64,000 bases of DNA from Chamaecrista fasciculata (taxonomy: Eukaryota > Streptophyta > Magnoliopsida > Fabales > Fabaceae), in contig QANZ01001212.1 of NCBI GenBank assembly GCA_003254925.1, positions 105,433-169,432 on the forward strand, written 5' to 3'. Positions 54,043-64,000 of the stretch are shown here, piece by piece; position 1 is the stretch's first letter, and the number at the start of each line of letters is the position of its first letter. A model generated the notes under the pieces. It did not search any database, was not told the DNA's origin, and saw only the letters and a program-made list of their open reading frames with translations. Both the position numbers and the translations under genes were made by a program.

Positions 54043-55608
54043 ATTAAGTTGACACATTAGTCATTTAAAAAATTAAAATATATATTTTAATATATATTGA
54101 AGGAACTAAATAATATACTCATTAATCATTTTTAAAGATTGAATTATTAATTAGAATTGAGTTGTTAATTTACTTTAAGTTTATCTATTTTTTTTTCAAA
54201 TATATCCTTTTAATAAATACATTTTCCCTCATTTCAATAACGATTAAAGTATTCTTTCAATGTTTTTTTATTTTACAAGCCCTCATTTTAAAAGTTAATC
54301 TCATGATGAATTTAAGATTTATCGTATCCAATTCGAGTGTGAGGATTAATGGTGATTCTGTTTATATTGAAGGAAAGGAAGAATATTAAAGCAGATTTTT
54401 AACTCAGGATATACCTTATAAACATAAGCCTTGGCTTCAGATTTGGTTGATTTTTCCTTTAGTCTGACTCAGTTTTCCTTAGTAGCTTGAGAGATAGCAT
54501 CACAAACAATGAAAGTAGGAGTACTTAGGGGGTTGAACTAACCGAATCCATTAGTTTTGGTTAATTTGAGTAAGATTGACGAGTTAATTTGAATTAAAAA
54601 TTTTAAATCGTTATAGATTGTAAGTTTTAAAATTTTGAGCTAACTCAACTTAATTCAATTGATTATTTCATAAAATAAAAAGATAAAAAATAATTTTTTT
54701 ATTTAATTAAAATTATATATTAATCTCTCATAGTATTATTTTTACAATTTGATCCATTCATAAATTTTTATTCTCAATTTAGTCCGTCAAAATAAATTGT
54801 GAAGGACCAAATTTCAGAAAAAAAAATTGAAGAGTTACCAAATTAAAAATATAGATATATGAGGAATAAAAATATAGTTAACTCAATTTTTAGTTAGATT
54901 GGATTAACTCAATTTTTTTGTTCAGCCACTGTTTGGTTATTGGGATAGTTATTGAGAATATGAAAGATTATAATCATTATATCACAAATAGAATTTGAAT
55001 TGAGCTCTCTAATAGAGAATTATAGTTCTGATAGATTTATAAATAACAATATTTGTTCAATAATCCTACACAAATTTTAAAACACTATTTTAGTAAAACA
55101 ATTCTTGAAAATCTCAAGTCATAATATTTTTCTATTAAAATTTGAATGTCAATGTTAGAAAACGAATTACGAATAAATATAATTCAAAAACAAAAATTAT
55201 AAAAATCTAACTAAAAATTAATATAAACTATGAAAAGTTGAAAACCAATCAACTTGCTTTCGGGCTAACACGCACCCTCTATTTTCACTAGCATCTTCAG
55301 CCAAAATGGGAATCTATATGTCTTCGATCATGTCATTTGATGACGCATTATACCAGGCCAGCATGTTCAACATAGTGAGTTAGAAGGTATTGATATGATA
55401 AACAAAAGGAACTCTAAAGTCTAAACCATCTCTCAACAACTAAGGAACATAAAGGCTCAGTAACAAAGTCTGGCGGCATCTGGAGGAAAGCAAAATCCTT
55501 AGCTTCCCATATATTATACAGAATGTTTACGAAATTTAGCACTGCACAATAGATCAAATCGCAGTTTATAACATTGTTCCAAGATGCACCCATCATTGTA
55601 TCTTCTTC
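54043..55608. other. Intergenic and 3' region of PABN
   Basis: AT-rich; no gene recognised. Around 55,250-55,608 the composition becomes less AT-rich and is probably the 3' UTR of the minus-strand PABN gene; the 60-codon minus-strand open frame there (55,414-55,596) is not supported as coding. Confidence 0.5.
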
Positions 55609-55672
55609 GACATTGTTGCCTATGATCTTCTAATAGTAAGGACATTGTTGCCTATGATCTTCTAATAGTAAG
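55609..55672. repeat. Perfect 32-bp tandem duplication over the PABN stop codon
   Basis: The 32-bp unit starting GACATTGTTGCC and ending CTTCTAATAGTAAG occurs at 55,609-55,640 and 55,641-55,672 without a difference. The copy at 55,641 holds the last coding bases and the stop codon of PABN (minus strand); the other copy lies in the 3' UTR. Confidence 0.93.
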
Positions 55673-58600
55673 GCATGTACCGACCGGGTCTCCTAAACCT
55701 GGGGAACTTCCTGCAGAACATATGACCAAACAATGAACAGGAGTAGAAAACATCAGATAAACACCTTAAGGGAGTGCTGCCGTGTGTTATATGTGTCCGT
55801 GTCCGTGTCCGAAATACGTACGATAAGATAAAATTTAAAACTATTTCTTCTGCAGCTCCAGCACAATGAAAAATAATAAAAAAAATTGACACATGACATT
55901 TTATGAATGAATATGAATATTGTATTTATTTGAAATTTTCATCAAAATTTATAGATATTAATGTATACATATATCTCTTGTAATTTCAAAAATTTAGTGT
56001 GCCGATGTGTCCATATTCGTGTCGTGTTCGATGTCCATGTCTAAGGATAACACAAACTAAGAAAAACAAACCTAGAAGAAAATTAGAGAGAAGAAAGCAG
56101 CATACCCATATCCATAAGGGGAGTAAAAGTAAGGAGGAGTATAGGGCCTCCTAAAGCGGTATGCTACGTGAGGATTGAATCGCCTAGGACGATACTGTTT
56201 CATACCAGGAACATTGGTCCTCTTAGGCAAAACCTGGAAATATTGCAAAGAATTAAAATCTACTACTCAGTAAATTAAGTTCAAGGAAATTTTAAGAGAC
56301 GGACATGCATGAACTACACAAGTAACAATCATAAAACAACATACCTTCAACTGACGGCCATGCAATTCAGATTCATTCAAGACAAGAGCCTCTTGAACAG
56401 CTTCAGTTTCAAGGAATTCAACATAAGCAAAACCCTTGGGCTGGCCATACTTGTCTGTCAATATAGTGACCCTGTTCACTGTACCACATGATTGGAAGTG
56501 TTGCTGCACTTCTTCCGGTGTGCATGCATAATCAACCTACAAAAGAAAAATTAATTTCAAGGGATTTTGATGTCAAATCACATCAGTTTAAACAAAAAAA
56601 AAAAACTTTCAAGAACTCCAGAAGTACACCATTATATGCCACAGATAGATATGGACAACTTCGAATCATGAGCCTTGTTCTACATAATATCAGTTCATAT
56701 CATCCCAATATATTCAGTCGTAAGTTGTAACCCTTTATAATGAAAACTAGAGAGGCCTAAAAATAACTTACAAACTAATGCTATATTTAATGAAAAAATT
56801 GTGTAACTGACTGGGAATAATTTATTATAACTCCACAGCTCTTGTTTCCTTCAATTATATCAAGAGAGAACCATAAAAAAAAGCAATACATAATCCTTCT
56901 TCCCTATAAACAAAATGTGTCTGATTCTGAACATAAAAGTAGGTGTCAGACTCTCTGCCAACATCCCAACCAAAGGCATGGTTTATTTGTTTTCAACAAA
57001 CTTCAGTAAAATCTACATTTTCCCTAATCGTTCTAGTCATTTATAAGAAATTGCCCCGTTCTAACTCCACAGACACACATTCGCAGACCAGCTCATGAAA
57101 TTCCACAATGACCAAACCATGCCAGAGTCCATTAACAAAGTTCACGTAGCATAATTTCTCAATGCTTATAATATTTTTTCTATTATGCTACCACTTTTCA
57201 ATCTCCAGAAACCTTTTCAGCCATCCCACAAATGAGTTCCAACTCCTTGCAAATTTACAACAGCACCAACATTTTCTCTCTAGTATGAAAATTAAAAAGA
57301 AAATGATTTTGTTAACAGAAGCTTCTTATACAAGTTGGCTACTCTTCAAGTGAAAATTGTAGCATGGGTATTTTAATAGACATGTCGAAAAGGAAATGAA
57401 AAGGGCAAGGGGGAAATGTAAACAAAGTTCAAAACATATAACTCGATGTTCAACAAAATGACTTGAAAGGAGGGGGAAAAGGAAGTCACAGCAAAAATAT
57501 ATCAGAAAAATCTTATTCAGGAGCAAAAACAAACAAGTGGGTGACAAAGACCACAGGGAGCAACCGCTGCACACCCCTTGCCACATCGGCTAAGTGACAT
57601 TTGACACAAGCACCATCTGCCGCATTAAAGTCAGCAGCAGGCACCATGATTAAGATTGCATGCCCAACACTTACAGAATGCTTCAGCTGGGAACCGCATG
57701 TGGTCTCCTCTGGTACTGAAGTCGAAGAATCACATTCTACCTCCAGCTCTTCCAGTTTCAGCCACCCTCACGTCATGCCATTTGCAACCGACCAACGTGC
57801 ATTTATACCTTAGCAGTAGTACTCATTTTACAACAAAATCTGGATAACACTTCAGTACTTCCCATTTCTTTCTTTCTTTCTTTTTCTCAATTTGATTCTA
57901 TATTCTCTTTCTTCTTTCTTTCTTTCTGTAAATTTTTCCTCATTTTTTTTTTCCATTTTTTCCCAGGAAATTCCCTGTCTTTTCCTCCTCATTCTCTTTC
58001 GACTTTTTATCTTCTCTCTTTTGAAATCTTGTTAAATTTCAAAAGCACAATATGCATTTTCATTCTTCTCTAGCACAAGCCTAAAAAAAACCCTTAATTT
58101 ACATTGGACCACCCACAAATTACAATGTAACCATCCCTGCTCTAATTATAGAACTTGAGTAGTAAGATTGACCCTGCGATCATAGTGAGACATAAGTCAA
58201 ACCCTGTCGCAGAAGATGAACAGTATTCACTCCAAAAGAAAAGAATAAGTACATTTTCAAATGTTATTTGAAAATAAAAAATAATGTATATAATATGAAC
58301 CTATTGAGGTTAGGTTGAGATTCATCCAACTAATATTTAATGAAGAAAACCACTTGAGTTATTGCATGCTTCAAAACTAAACAAAAGATGTAGACAGTGA
58401 AGGAAATCTAAGGAAAAAATAGCACTCTGGAAGGAATCATTACTCAGTCGTAAACAAGTGTAGGAAATTTAAAGATCACTTGAATTTATCAAAAGTCAGA
58501 CGCACATGATATGACGAAAATATTCTGACATTTACTAGGAAAGCTTTTCAAGGGTATTGAATTGAGATTAACTTAAATAATTCATACGTAAAACATCTTC

Positions 58601-60494
58601 AAAATCTAGAAAACCTTCTATTGATTCCTGGTAGTTAGTAGATTTATATCAGAGGCTTTAAATATTCCTGATGGAACTCAACTGCAAATTCAACAAGAAA
58701 AATCAGCAGATTTGAAGCTCAAGCTCCATATCTCCTTCTGCAGAAGTCCATGTTTCCTAAAAAAGCATTACACACCAATCTCTTCCTTTGAACATGATAT
58801 ACATGGACCAAAAATATTTTACATGTTTCTCTTTCTAGTATTACATGACATCATGCCACTTTGAAACAAGTCAGTTCAATACCACAATTTCCTTAAGATA
58901 TGGCCGTGAGATTAATAATTTATCTCAAACAAACATGGATGCCTACACTATGTCCTTCTAAATAGGATGACAGATCTCAACCTTACATAAAAGACTACGC
59001 ATATAGTTCAGGAGTCTGGACTCTAGGGGACTCAGGAAAAACTCAAAGCATGCTATGATTATTACTCTTTCCACTTCACTGTCTCCAGTATAGCGCCCCC
59101 NAATAAACCCCAGAGAATCAATTAGTAAATTAATACTCGACTGAATATTGAGTATTGACAACAATGTTTAACGACTATCATTTGAGTTTGGAACGGGAAG
59201 TGCACTAAAACAAAATGAAAGCTACCACAGCCGACTATGAAATTTTATGATTGGAATTGAGATTATTCATTTTGCTCATCAGAGGCTACCAAGATTCTAA
59301 AGAGTACTATATTGCATCAGGTTAACATATGACTAATTACTAATATATGTTTAACAGAAGCAGAATCAGACATAAGTGTATAACCAGCATTTTTTTTGGC
59401 ATAGTCCATATTGTAAAATTGTTAATGAAGCTAAATAAGTTGATTCATACATTGCCAACAAAAACAGATCGAGAATCTGCCTCTTCCTTGTTAGCCTGCG
59501 AAGCAGCTGCACTAGCAGGATCTACAAAATTAACAATGATTAAAAAGAATAAAGGTAATGAAATAAAGCAAGCAGCACATGTCTTGACTATCCAACACTA
59601 AAGGGAATATCTAGTATATAAAAAGACTCGAGAAGTGGCAAAGCTATCTATGTGAGAAAACAAATGGGAGCATTTGTCGAAAATAAACCTATACCTAAAA
59701 CATGCTTTCAGTTAAATTTTTCACACCACTGCCAGAGAACTAACCCAGAAAACACTAGGAAGAGTAAAGCTGGACAATTTTAGCTTGAACTCCATACTGG
59801 AATCAAATAGCGCATTAACAGATCAAAAATTACAATTAGCTTTTCGAGACCAAGAAAACAAAGCAGCATACCATACTCTTAAGTAACATCTAAGTTGGGA
59901 AGTATGATTTTAAACAAGGATATCAGAATCAAACAGTTATAGTCTTATAGATAGAAAAAGACAAAAAAGAAAGGAAAAGAAAACCTTGAACCGCACCCAT
60001 CTCCTTCTCGACCTTGGCCTGCATCTCACGGAGAGCCGCGGCCTCCTCTTCCATCTCCTTCAATCTCTTCTTCATCTCGTCCAGCTCCTGAGTAAAAAAA
60101 AAAAAAAAAAAAAAAACTTGCANAAAAAAAAAAAAAAAAAAAAACTTGCAGCATCATCACAATTCACAAATACTCTTCGAAAGTCCGAAATAACTAGAAA
60201 TTTAAGTTCCTGTTTTGCTCGAATTCAGGTAGCAATAGCATCAGACTATCCAAAACCACTGGGACGCTAAATCTTCATATAGTCTTACGCGATACGTCGC
60301 GTGATCAATTTAATCAGACGAAAAAAAGAAACAAACAGAAAATCAAGAAGATAAAAGAGAAGCAACAAGACCTTGACGGCTTCATCATCGGCAGCCGCCA
60401 TGTCAACGTCAGCATTGTGAGCGTCCAATTCTCCTTCCATCTCACCAACATCAGGGATCTCGCCTCCGTACACCTCGTGCTCTTCTTCCTCCAT
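55662..60494 (-). CDS. PABN2: Nuclear poly(A)-binding protein (PABN), RRM type
   Basis: PABN binds nascent poly(A) tails in the nucleus, stimulates poly(A) polymerase and controls tail length. Six coding exons: 60372-60494, 59985-60087, 59451-59521, 56345-56536, 56106-56233, 55662-55710 (666 nt, 221 residues, typical length), phases consistent. Order: acidic N-terminus ([20 protein letters not shown]), a coiled coil ([19 protein letters not shown], about 42-75), one RRM (about 95-170) with RNP2 VFVGNV and RNP1 KGFAYVEF, and an Arg/Tyr-rich tail ([14 protein letters not shown].., ending GRYMPYY) that in this family is methylated and needed for nuclear import. Intron 3 is nearly 3 kb and intron 5 carries a MITE. 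The exon 5 donor is GGTATG. Arabidopsis PABN2 (At5g65260) and PABN3 (At5g10350) are the closest named relatives; I cannot separate them here. Confidence 0.95.
55775..56045. mobile_element. MITE, 'ACACGACAC' family, copy C (in PABN intron)
   Basis: 'GTGTCCGTGTCCGTGTCCG' on the left and 'GTGTCCATATTCGTGTCGTG' on the right bracket an AT-rich core with 'TTTGAAATTTTCATCAAAA', matching the general build of copies at 3389 and 15,731 but more diverged. It fills most of the intron 55,711-56,105. TSD not resolved. Confidence 0.6.
56537..59450 (-). other. Large third intron of PABN
   Basis: A 2.9-kb intron. It contains a CTTT-rich tract at 57,868-57,930, one undetermined base at 59,101, and a less AT-rich patch at 57,540-57,820 with overlapping open frames in two plus-strand registers. 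I cannot assign that patch; it could be captured gene sequence. No complete element recognised. Confidence 0.55.
60093..60143. repeat. Duplicated poly(A)-CTTGCA around an undetermined base
   Basis: A run of about 22 A then CTTGCA is followed by N (60,123) and again a run of about 20 A then CTTGCA. The repeat of the same junction on both sides of a single N suggests an assembly or gap-closing artefact in a PABN intron rather than biology. Confidence 0.7.
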
Positions 60495-60779
60495 CTCCGT
60501 TGCTTCAGATCAGAAGAATCTATCTATCTACAGCGTAAAACACTAAAACGTTCGATCAAGGAGATGGCAAAAGATGTATATTAGAAATATACGGGCTCGT
60601 AACCGAATTTGGGCCCTTTAATTTCAGTCAGGCCCAGTGTGTTTTATAAGAAAAAACTAATATTTGATTTGGTTTTTTTTTTGCGAAAAATATTTTTTAC
60701 CTTGTATTAAGATAATTTGTTAAGTATTTAATTTTTCTCTATAAGAAAACTATTATATAATTAAATATTGAATGCAAAA

Positions 60780-61130
60780 CAAGCGCGTGACTCGCAAAAG
60801 AGACTCTGACACTCAAGTTAGTAGGAGATCAAAGTGTTTTAGAGTCTGAAGAGGATTGAGTAGTTAACCTGACTCCAAACTTATGCTGGAGTATTTATAG
60901 AGGGGGGCTAACGAGCTAGCAAAATCTCGGAGATATAGATCCCCAAAATCTCGGAGCCAGATAGTGGACATGAAGCCGTTGTGGGTTGTGTAACAAATCC
61001 GAGATATTAGGAAGTTGAGTTCTTGATATCTCGGAGCCATATAATTTACCAAGTCATACTGGGCGAGTGACTGGGCTGGTGAGCGACCCTAGGTCTTAGT
61101 GGGCCAGCCAGCCAACAACCCAAAATCATA
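60780..61130 (-). mobile_element. LTR-like remnant (fossil) between PABN and RABA4
   Basis: On the minus strand the sequence has a TATA-type CCCCCTCTATAAATACTCC (about 60,888-60,906), followed by 'TAACTTGAGTGTCAGAGTC' and a GC-richer end, an arrangement usual in the U3-R-U5 of plant retrotransposon LTRs. 'ATCTCGG' words repeat upstream (60,924-61,040). There is no second LTR, interior or coding region in the window. It is broken, and either a solo LTR or a fragment; tentative. Confidence 0.42.
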
Positions 61131-62200
61131 AATATCAGAATTATTAATGTTTGGCATTTAAAACCAATATTTCAATGAGTCATGAAAGTAAGCAATAATT
61201 TCATTTCATATGATTTTAACCGAAGGAAAATAAACTTCAATATTTTTCTAAAAAGTTACCAACAAAAAATCCAAACTGTTGACTGTTTTTTTAGGGAAAT
61301 GTTGGTAAGAATGTGAGTTCTTGTTGCCAATTTCTCCCTCTTAATTTTTAGTTTTTATTTTCTATTTGAAAAAAGAGACTTAAAAGATCAAATTCAGGGA
61401 AATTCAAAATTTTATGTCATTAACCCAAAAACAATTACTTAAAGTTGAAGTTTTGTTGAAATTCTTACCTACCAAATCATAAATTTCTGAAATTTTTTTG
61501 ATATAAACTACTCTCTCTCTGTTCTTGATTTTTTTTTTATTTTAAAATATCTGATATTTTTCAAATTTAAGAAAGCATTAGTTATTTTTTTACCATTTTA
61601 TCCTTATTAAATATATTAGAGTCATAAATGAATAAACATTTTTTAAGTAATTTAATAGGAATAATTTAGTTTTTTTATCTTATTTTTCTCTTTATTTTAA
61701 GTGAGCAAATCATTTCCTTGATCTGTGTATATCTATCTTAAACATGAGAGGAGGGAGTAATATATTTAACTAAAATTAAGACAATCGCAATATGTTTTTA
61801 TAAGAATCAAAATATTTACAACTTCAAGCGATGTGTAAATTGACCAATCGACGAGTATCAGAAAATTACCGTAGACGGGACCGTTCACGTTCCAGACAAC
61901 TCATCCGAAACAAACGCAAACGACGCTTTTTGACGCGTGGATTCTGTGAATCCGTTCTCAACCATAGTCATGTTCACGCGAATTATTACCCAATATTCTT
62001 AAGCCACGTGTCACCAATCCGCAAGGCCATTCTGTTAACGTGGGTGTACATGATTGGTTGATAATATCCTTTTTAAATTTGATTGAAAGCGGCATGTGGC
62101 ACTACCTTATATCTGTCCCCACATGATCACTGCCTTCCAAAATAAATCCATTTTAATTTTAAATTTGATCAGATAGAGAGATACGAAAAATCGGAGTTCA
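61131..62200. other. Intergenic and promoter of the RABA4 gene
   Basis: AT-rich, with a less AT-rich part at 61,820-62,050 (GACGAGTATCAG.., CCACGTGTCACC at about 62,003) that includes a CACGTG G-box and may be promoter of the Rab gene. The 76-codon open frame at 61,831-62,061 is not supported. Confidence 0.45.
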
Positions 62201-62384
62201 TTTATCAAGGCCAAAGAGAAGCACCTTTTTCACACAAAGTTGGTTTTTGGTTTTGGTTACGAAAGCTGAAGGAGAAAGTACTCTCTCTGTGAGAAACTGG
62301 AATTGGAGAAACGAAGATCCACTGAATCCTGAGTTAGCGATCGCCGATCTCTGTGCTCGTCGGTGAAGAAGATTAGCTTTGGAC

Positions 62385-64000
62385 ATGGCGAGTGCAGGCT
62401 ATGGAGATCCTAATCAAAAGATAGACTATGTGTTCAAGGTGGTGCTAATAGGCGATTCTGCGGTGGGGAAGTCGCAGATTCTAGCTCGATTTGCGAGAAA
62501 TGAGTTCAGCTTGGACTCCAAGGCCACGATCGGTGTCGAATTCCAGACTCGGACTTTGGTAATCCAGCACAAGAGCATCAAGGCTCAGATCTGGGACACA
62601 GCTGGCCAAGAACGGTAAGCTTCAAATCTCTATCACAGTATAGTTATACTCTGTCTCTTTTTTATGGATATACTTGCTCGCGTAAATGATTTGTAGTATT
62701 TGGCTCTTTAATGTAGTCAGGTATAAGAAATGTGGTTCAAATTTTGAAATCGTTTCTCTGGTTGTTCACTCTCCTTAGAAAGTATTAGCGTCTGTGTATT
62801 TTGAATCAGTATTCACTGACGAGTGTGAATTACCTTCTTCGTGCACTCTAAGTATTCTGATCGCTGTGGAGCATTGTATTGTTTAATCAGCGGCGCAGCC
62901 TATAATTTCTACTTAATTTTGTGACATCTATACTTAAGTATGATTAGTGTAGTAAATCATTGCAGTATGTTCTAAATTTCTAATAGTATCTTTGCGTATG
63001 ATCCGTAGAAATAAAATTATATGTAAAGTATAGAACTAATTTATTTTTGTTACCATTAACCGAATGTTATGTTTTAAAATATTTAGTATTTAGCTGTTTT
63101 TTTTTTTGGCTAGAATATTTAGTTTATTATCCTTGCTATTAAATACATCTTTCTCAATGTATGCATCTCTCTTTCAACTGCGTGGTTCTATCTCAAGCTG
63201 TCTCATACTCAGGCTTGTTCACATGTATTTTGAGTTTATAAGAATTTTAGTGCGTGTACTCAATGTCTCCAATACGAACATTTATCAATTACTTCAATAT
63301 CATATGCATGTAATTGGCGTTGAACAAGGTGACATGCAATGGCAAAATTCATAATGCCTTTATTGTGGTTTTTGTAACATATCAGACGAGACAAGATTGT
63401 TTTAACCAAAGAAAAAAAAAAGATGAGATAAGATTGTCATATCGGTGCCACAACAGCTATTATTTAATATTTATTTAACTGACGACATTTAGCTAGGTAC
63501 TTTGCCTGCCTCTTTTACTTTAGGAAGTCGTTCTTGATAAGGCAGAATTATCATTCCCTCCTGAACGGATTGTAATACTGATTGTAGGAAACAAAGAATG
63601 TGTAAATGCTTATAATGTCTCCTCATATATCTTTGTTGGAGCTACGATCTCTATTCGTGCGAATTTCATAAAACAAATATAAAGCTCAAATGTAATGCTA
63701 TGTCGTTTATGAGGAACACACAATAGAATAGGAATGGTCGTTCCATTTTAAGACTTGCAATATATGAGTATACAACATCGTGGTTCAATTAGTCATATTT
63801 GCATTGGTGAAGTTAGGGTACCTTAACCTTGCATACAATATTATGAAATTCTGTGGTGTATTACTGTCATATTATGCTATTCCTGATACCTAATTTTGGT
63901 ATGGTGATTGGTAATGTCTTGCGTCTGTACCAATCGGTTATATGTTTACCAATTTTTCAGCAAATGGAACAGCTTCATGGGATTCGAATAGTGATTGTTA
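62385..64000 (+). CDS. RABA4A: RABA4-type Rab GTPase, first coding exon (runs off the window)
   Basis: RABA4 GTPases act on trans-Golgi and secretory vesicles, for example in tip growth and cell-wall delivery. Exon 1 is 62385-62614 (76 codons plus 2 bases), ending GAACG|GTAAGC. It encodes [18 protein letters not shown], the P-loop GDSAVGKS (residues 23-30), switch I with TIGVEFQTR, and WDTAGQER. The N-terminal [16 protein letters not shown] is typical of RABA4. The remaining half (expected to continue YRAVTSAYYRGA) is not found before 64,000, so the intron is at least 1.4 kb. The leader 62,200-62,384 has no upstream ATG in frame. The position next to PABN matches At5g65260/At5g65270 (RABA4a) in Arabidopsis. 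Confidence 0.93.

Noticed and set aside
59986-60270. 94-codon plus-strand open frame
   Set aside because: Antisense to PABN exon 2 and runs through a poly(A) tract with an undetermined base.
1-64000. Search for a novel multi-gene system such as a biosynthetic cluster
   Set aside because: The complete genes are unrelated housekeeping and signalling genes in a conserved order; no set of co-oriented or functionally linked unknown genes is present.

Overview
The window is nuclear DNA from a eudicot plant. It is AT-rich, its genes carry GT-AG introns, its proteins match Arabidopsis families closely, and the space between genes is filled with MITEs, tRNA-derived SINEs, a TRIM and Helitron-like debris. 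No prokaryotic, viral or organellar gene set is present. All gene models below were built by hand from splice signals and reading-frame continuity.

Left third (1-23,000), accessory and repeat-rich. Several foldback elements with exact target-site duplications lead up to a STOP1/STOP2-type C2H2 zinc-finger gene (4828-5607). Its N-terminal start and C-terminal tail appear displaced by frame changes, so it may be decaying. Three small genes of one unnamed family (9321-10618, 13126-13353, 21668-21898) share an [R/H/E]xKLxxWxKAVxS signature. The last two also share their promoters, including an identical 19-bp block. Between them lies a Helitron-like region with a fragment of an RPA-type OB-fold gene.

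Middle (23,000-46,000), gene-dense. A complete 11-coding-exon LRR receptor kinase of the At5g10290/At5g65240 clade lies on the minus strand. It is followed by a chloroplast type-I DnaJ (DJA5/DJA6 type, plus strand) and a chloroplast CbbY-type HAD phosphatase (minus strand, 11 exons). SINEs, a TRIM and MITEs fill the gaps.

Right third (46,000-64,000). An EPFL1-type secreted peptide gene (minus), a nuclear poly(A)-binding protein PABN gene (minus, 6 coding exons), and the first coding exon of a RABA4-type Rab GTPase (plus) that runs off the window. From my knowledge of Arabidopsis locus numbers, receptor kinase - EPFL1 - PABN - RABA4 mirrors the duplicated blocks At5g10290/At5g10310/At5g10350 and At5g65240/At5g65260/At5g65270, so most of the right two thirds looks like conserved ancestral gene order with DnaJ and CbbY interspersed.

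The genes do not form one pathway. Two act in chloroplasts, two in membrane or peptide signalling, one in mRNA 3'-end handling and one in vesicle traffic. I found no convincing new multi-gene system. The points most worth a second look are the small-protein family with its shared promoter block, the eroding STOP-like gene, and the unusually readable record of small transposon insertions.
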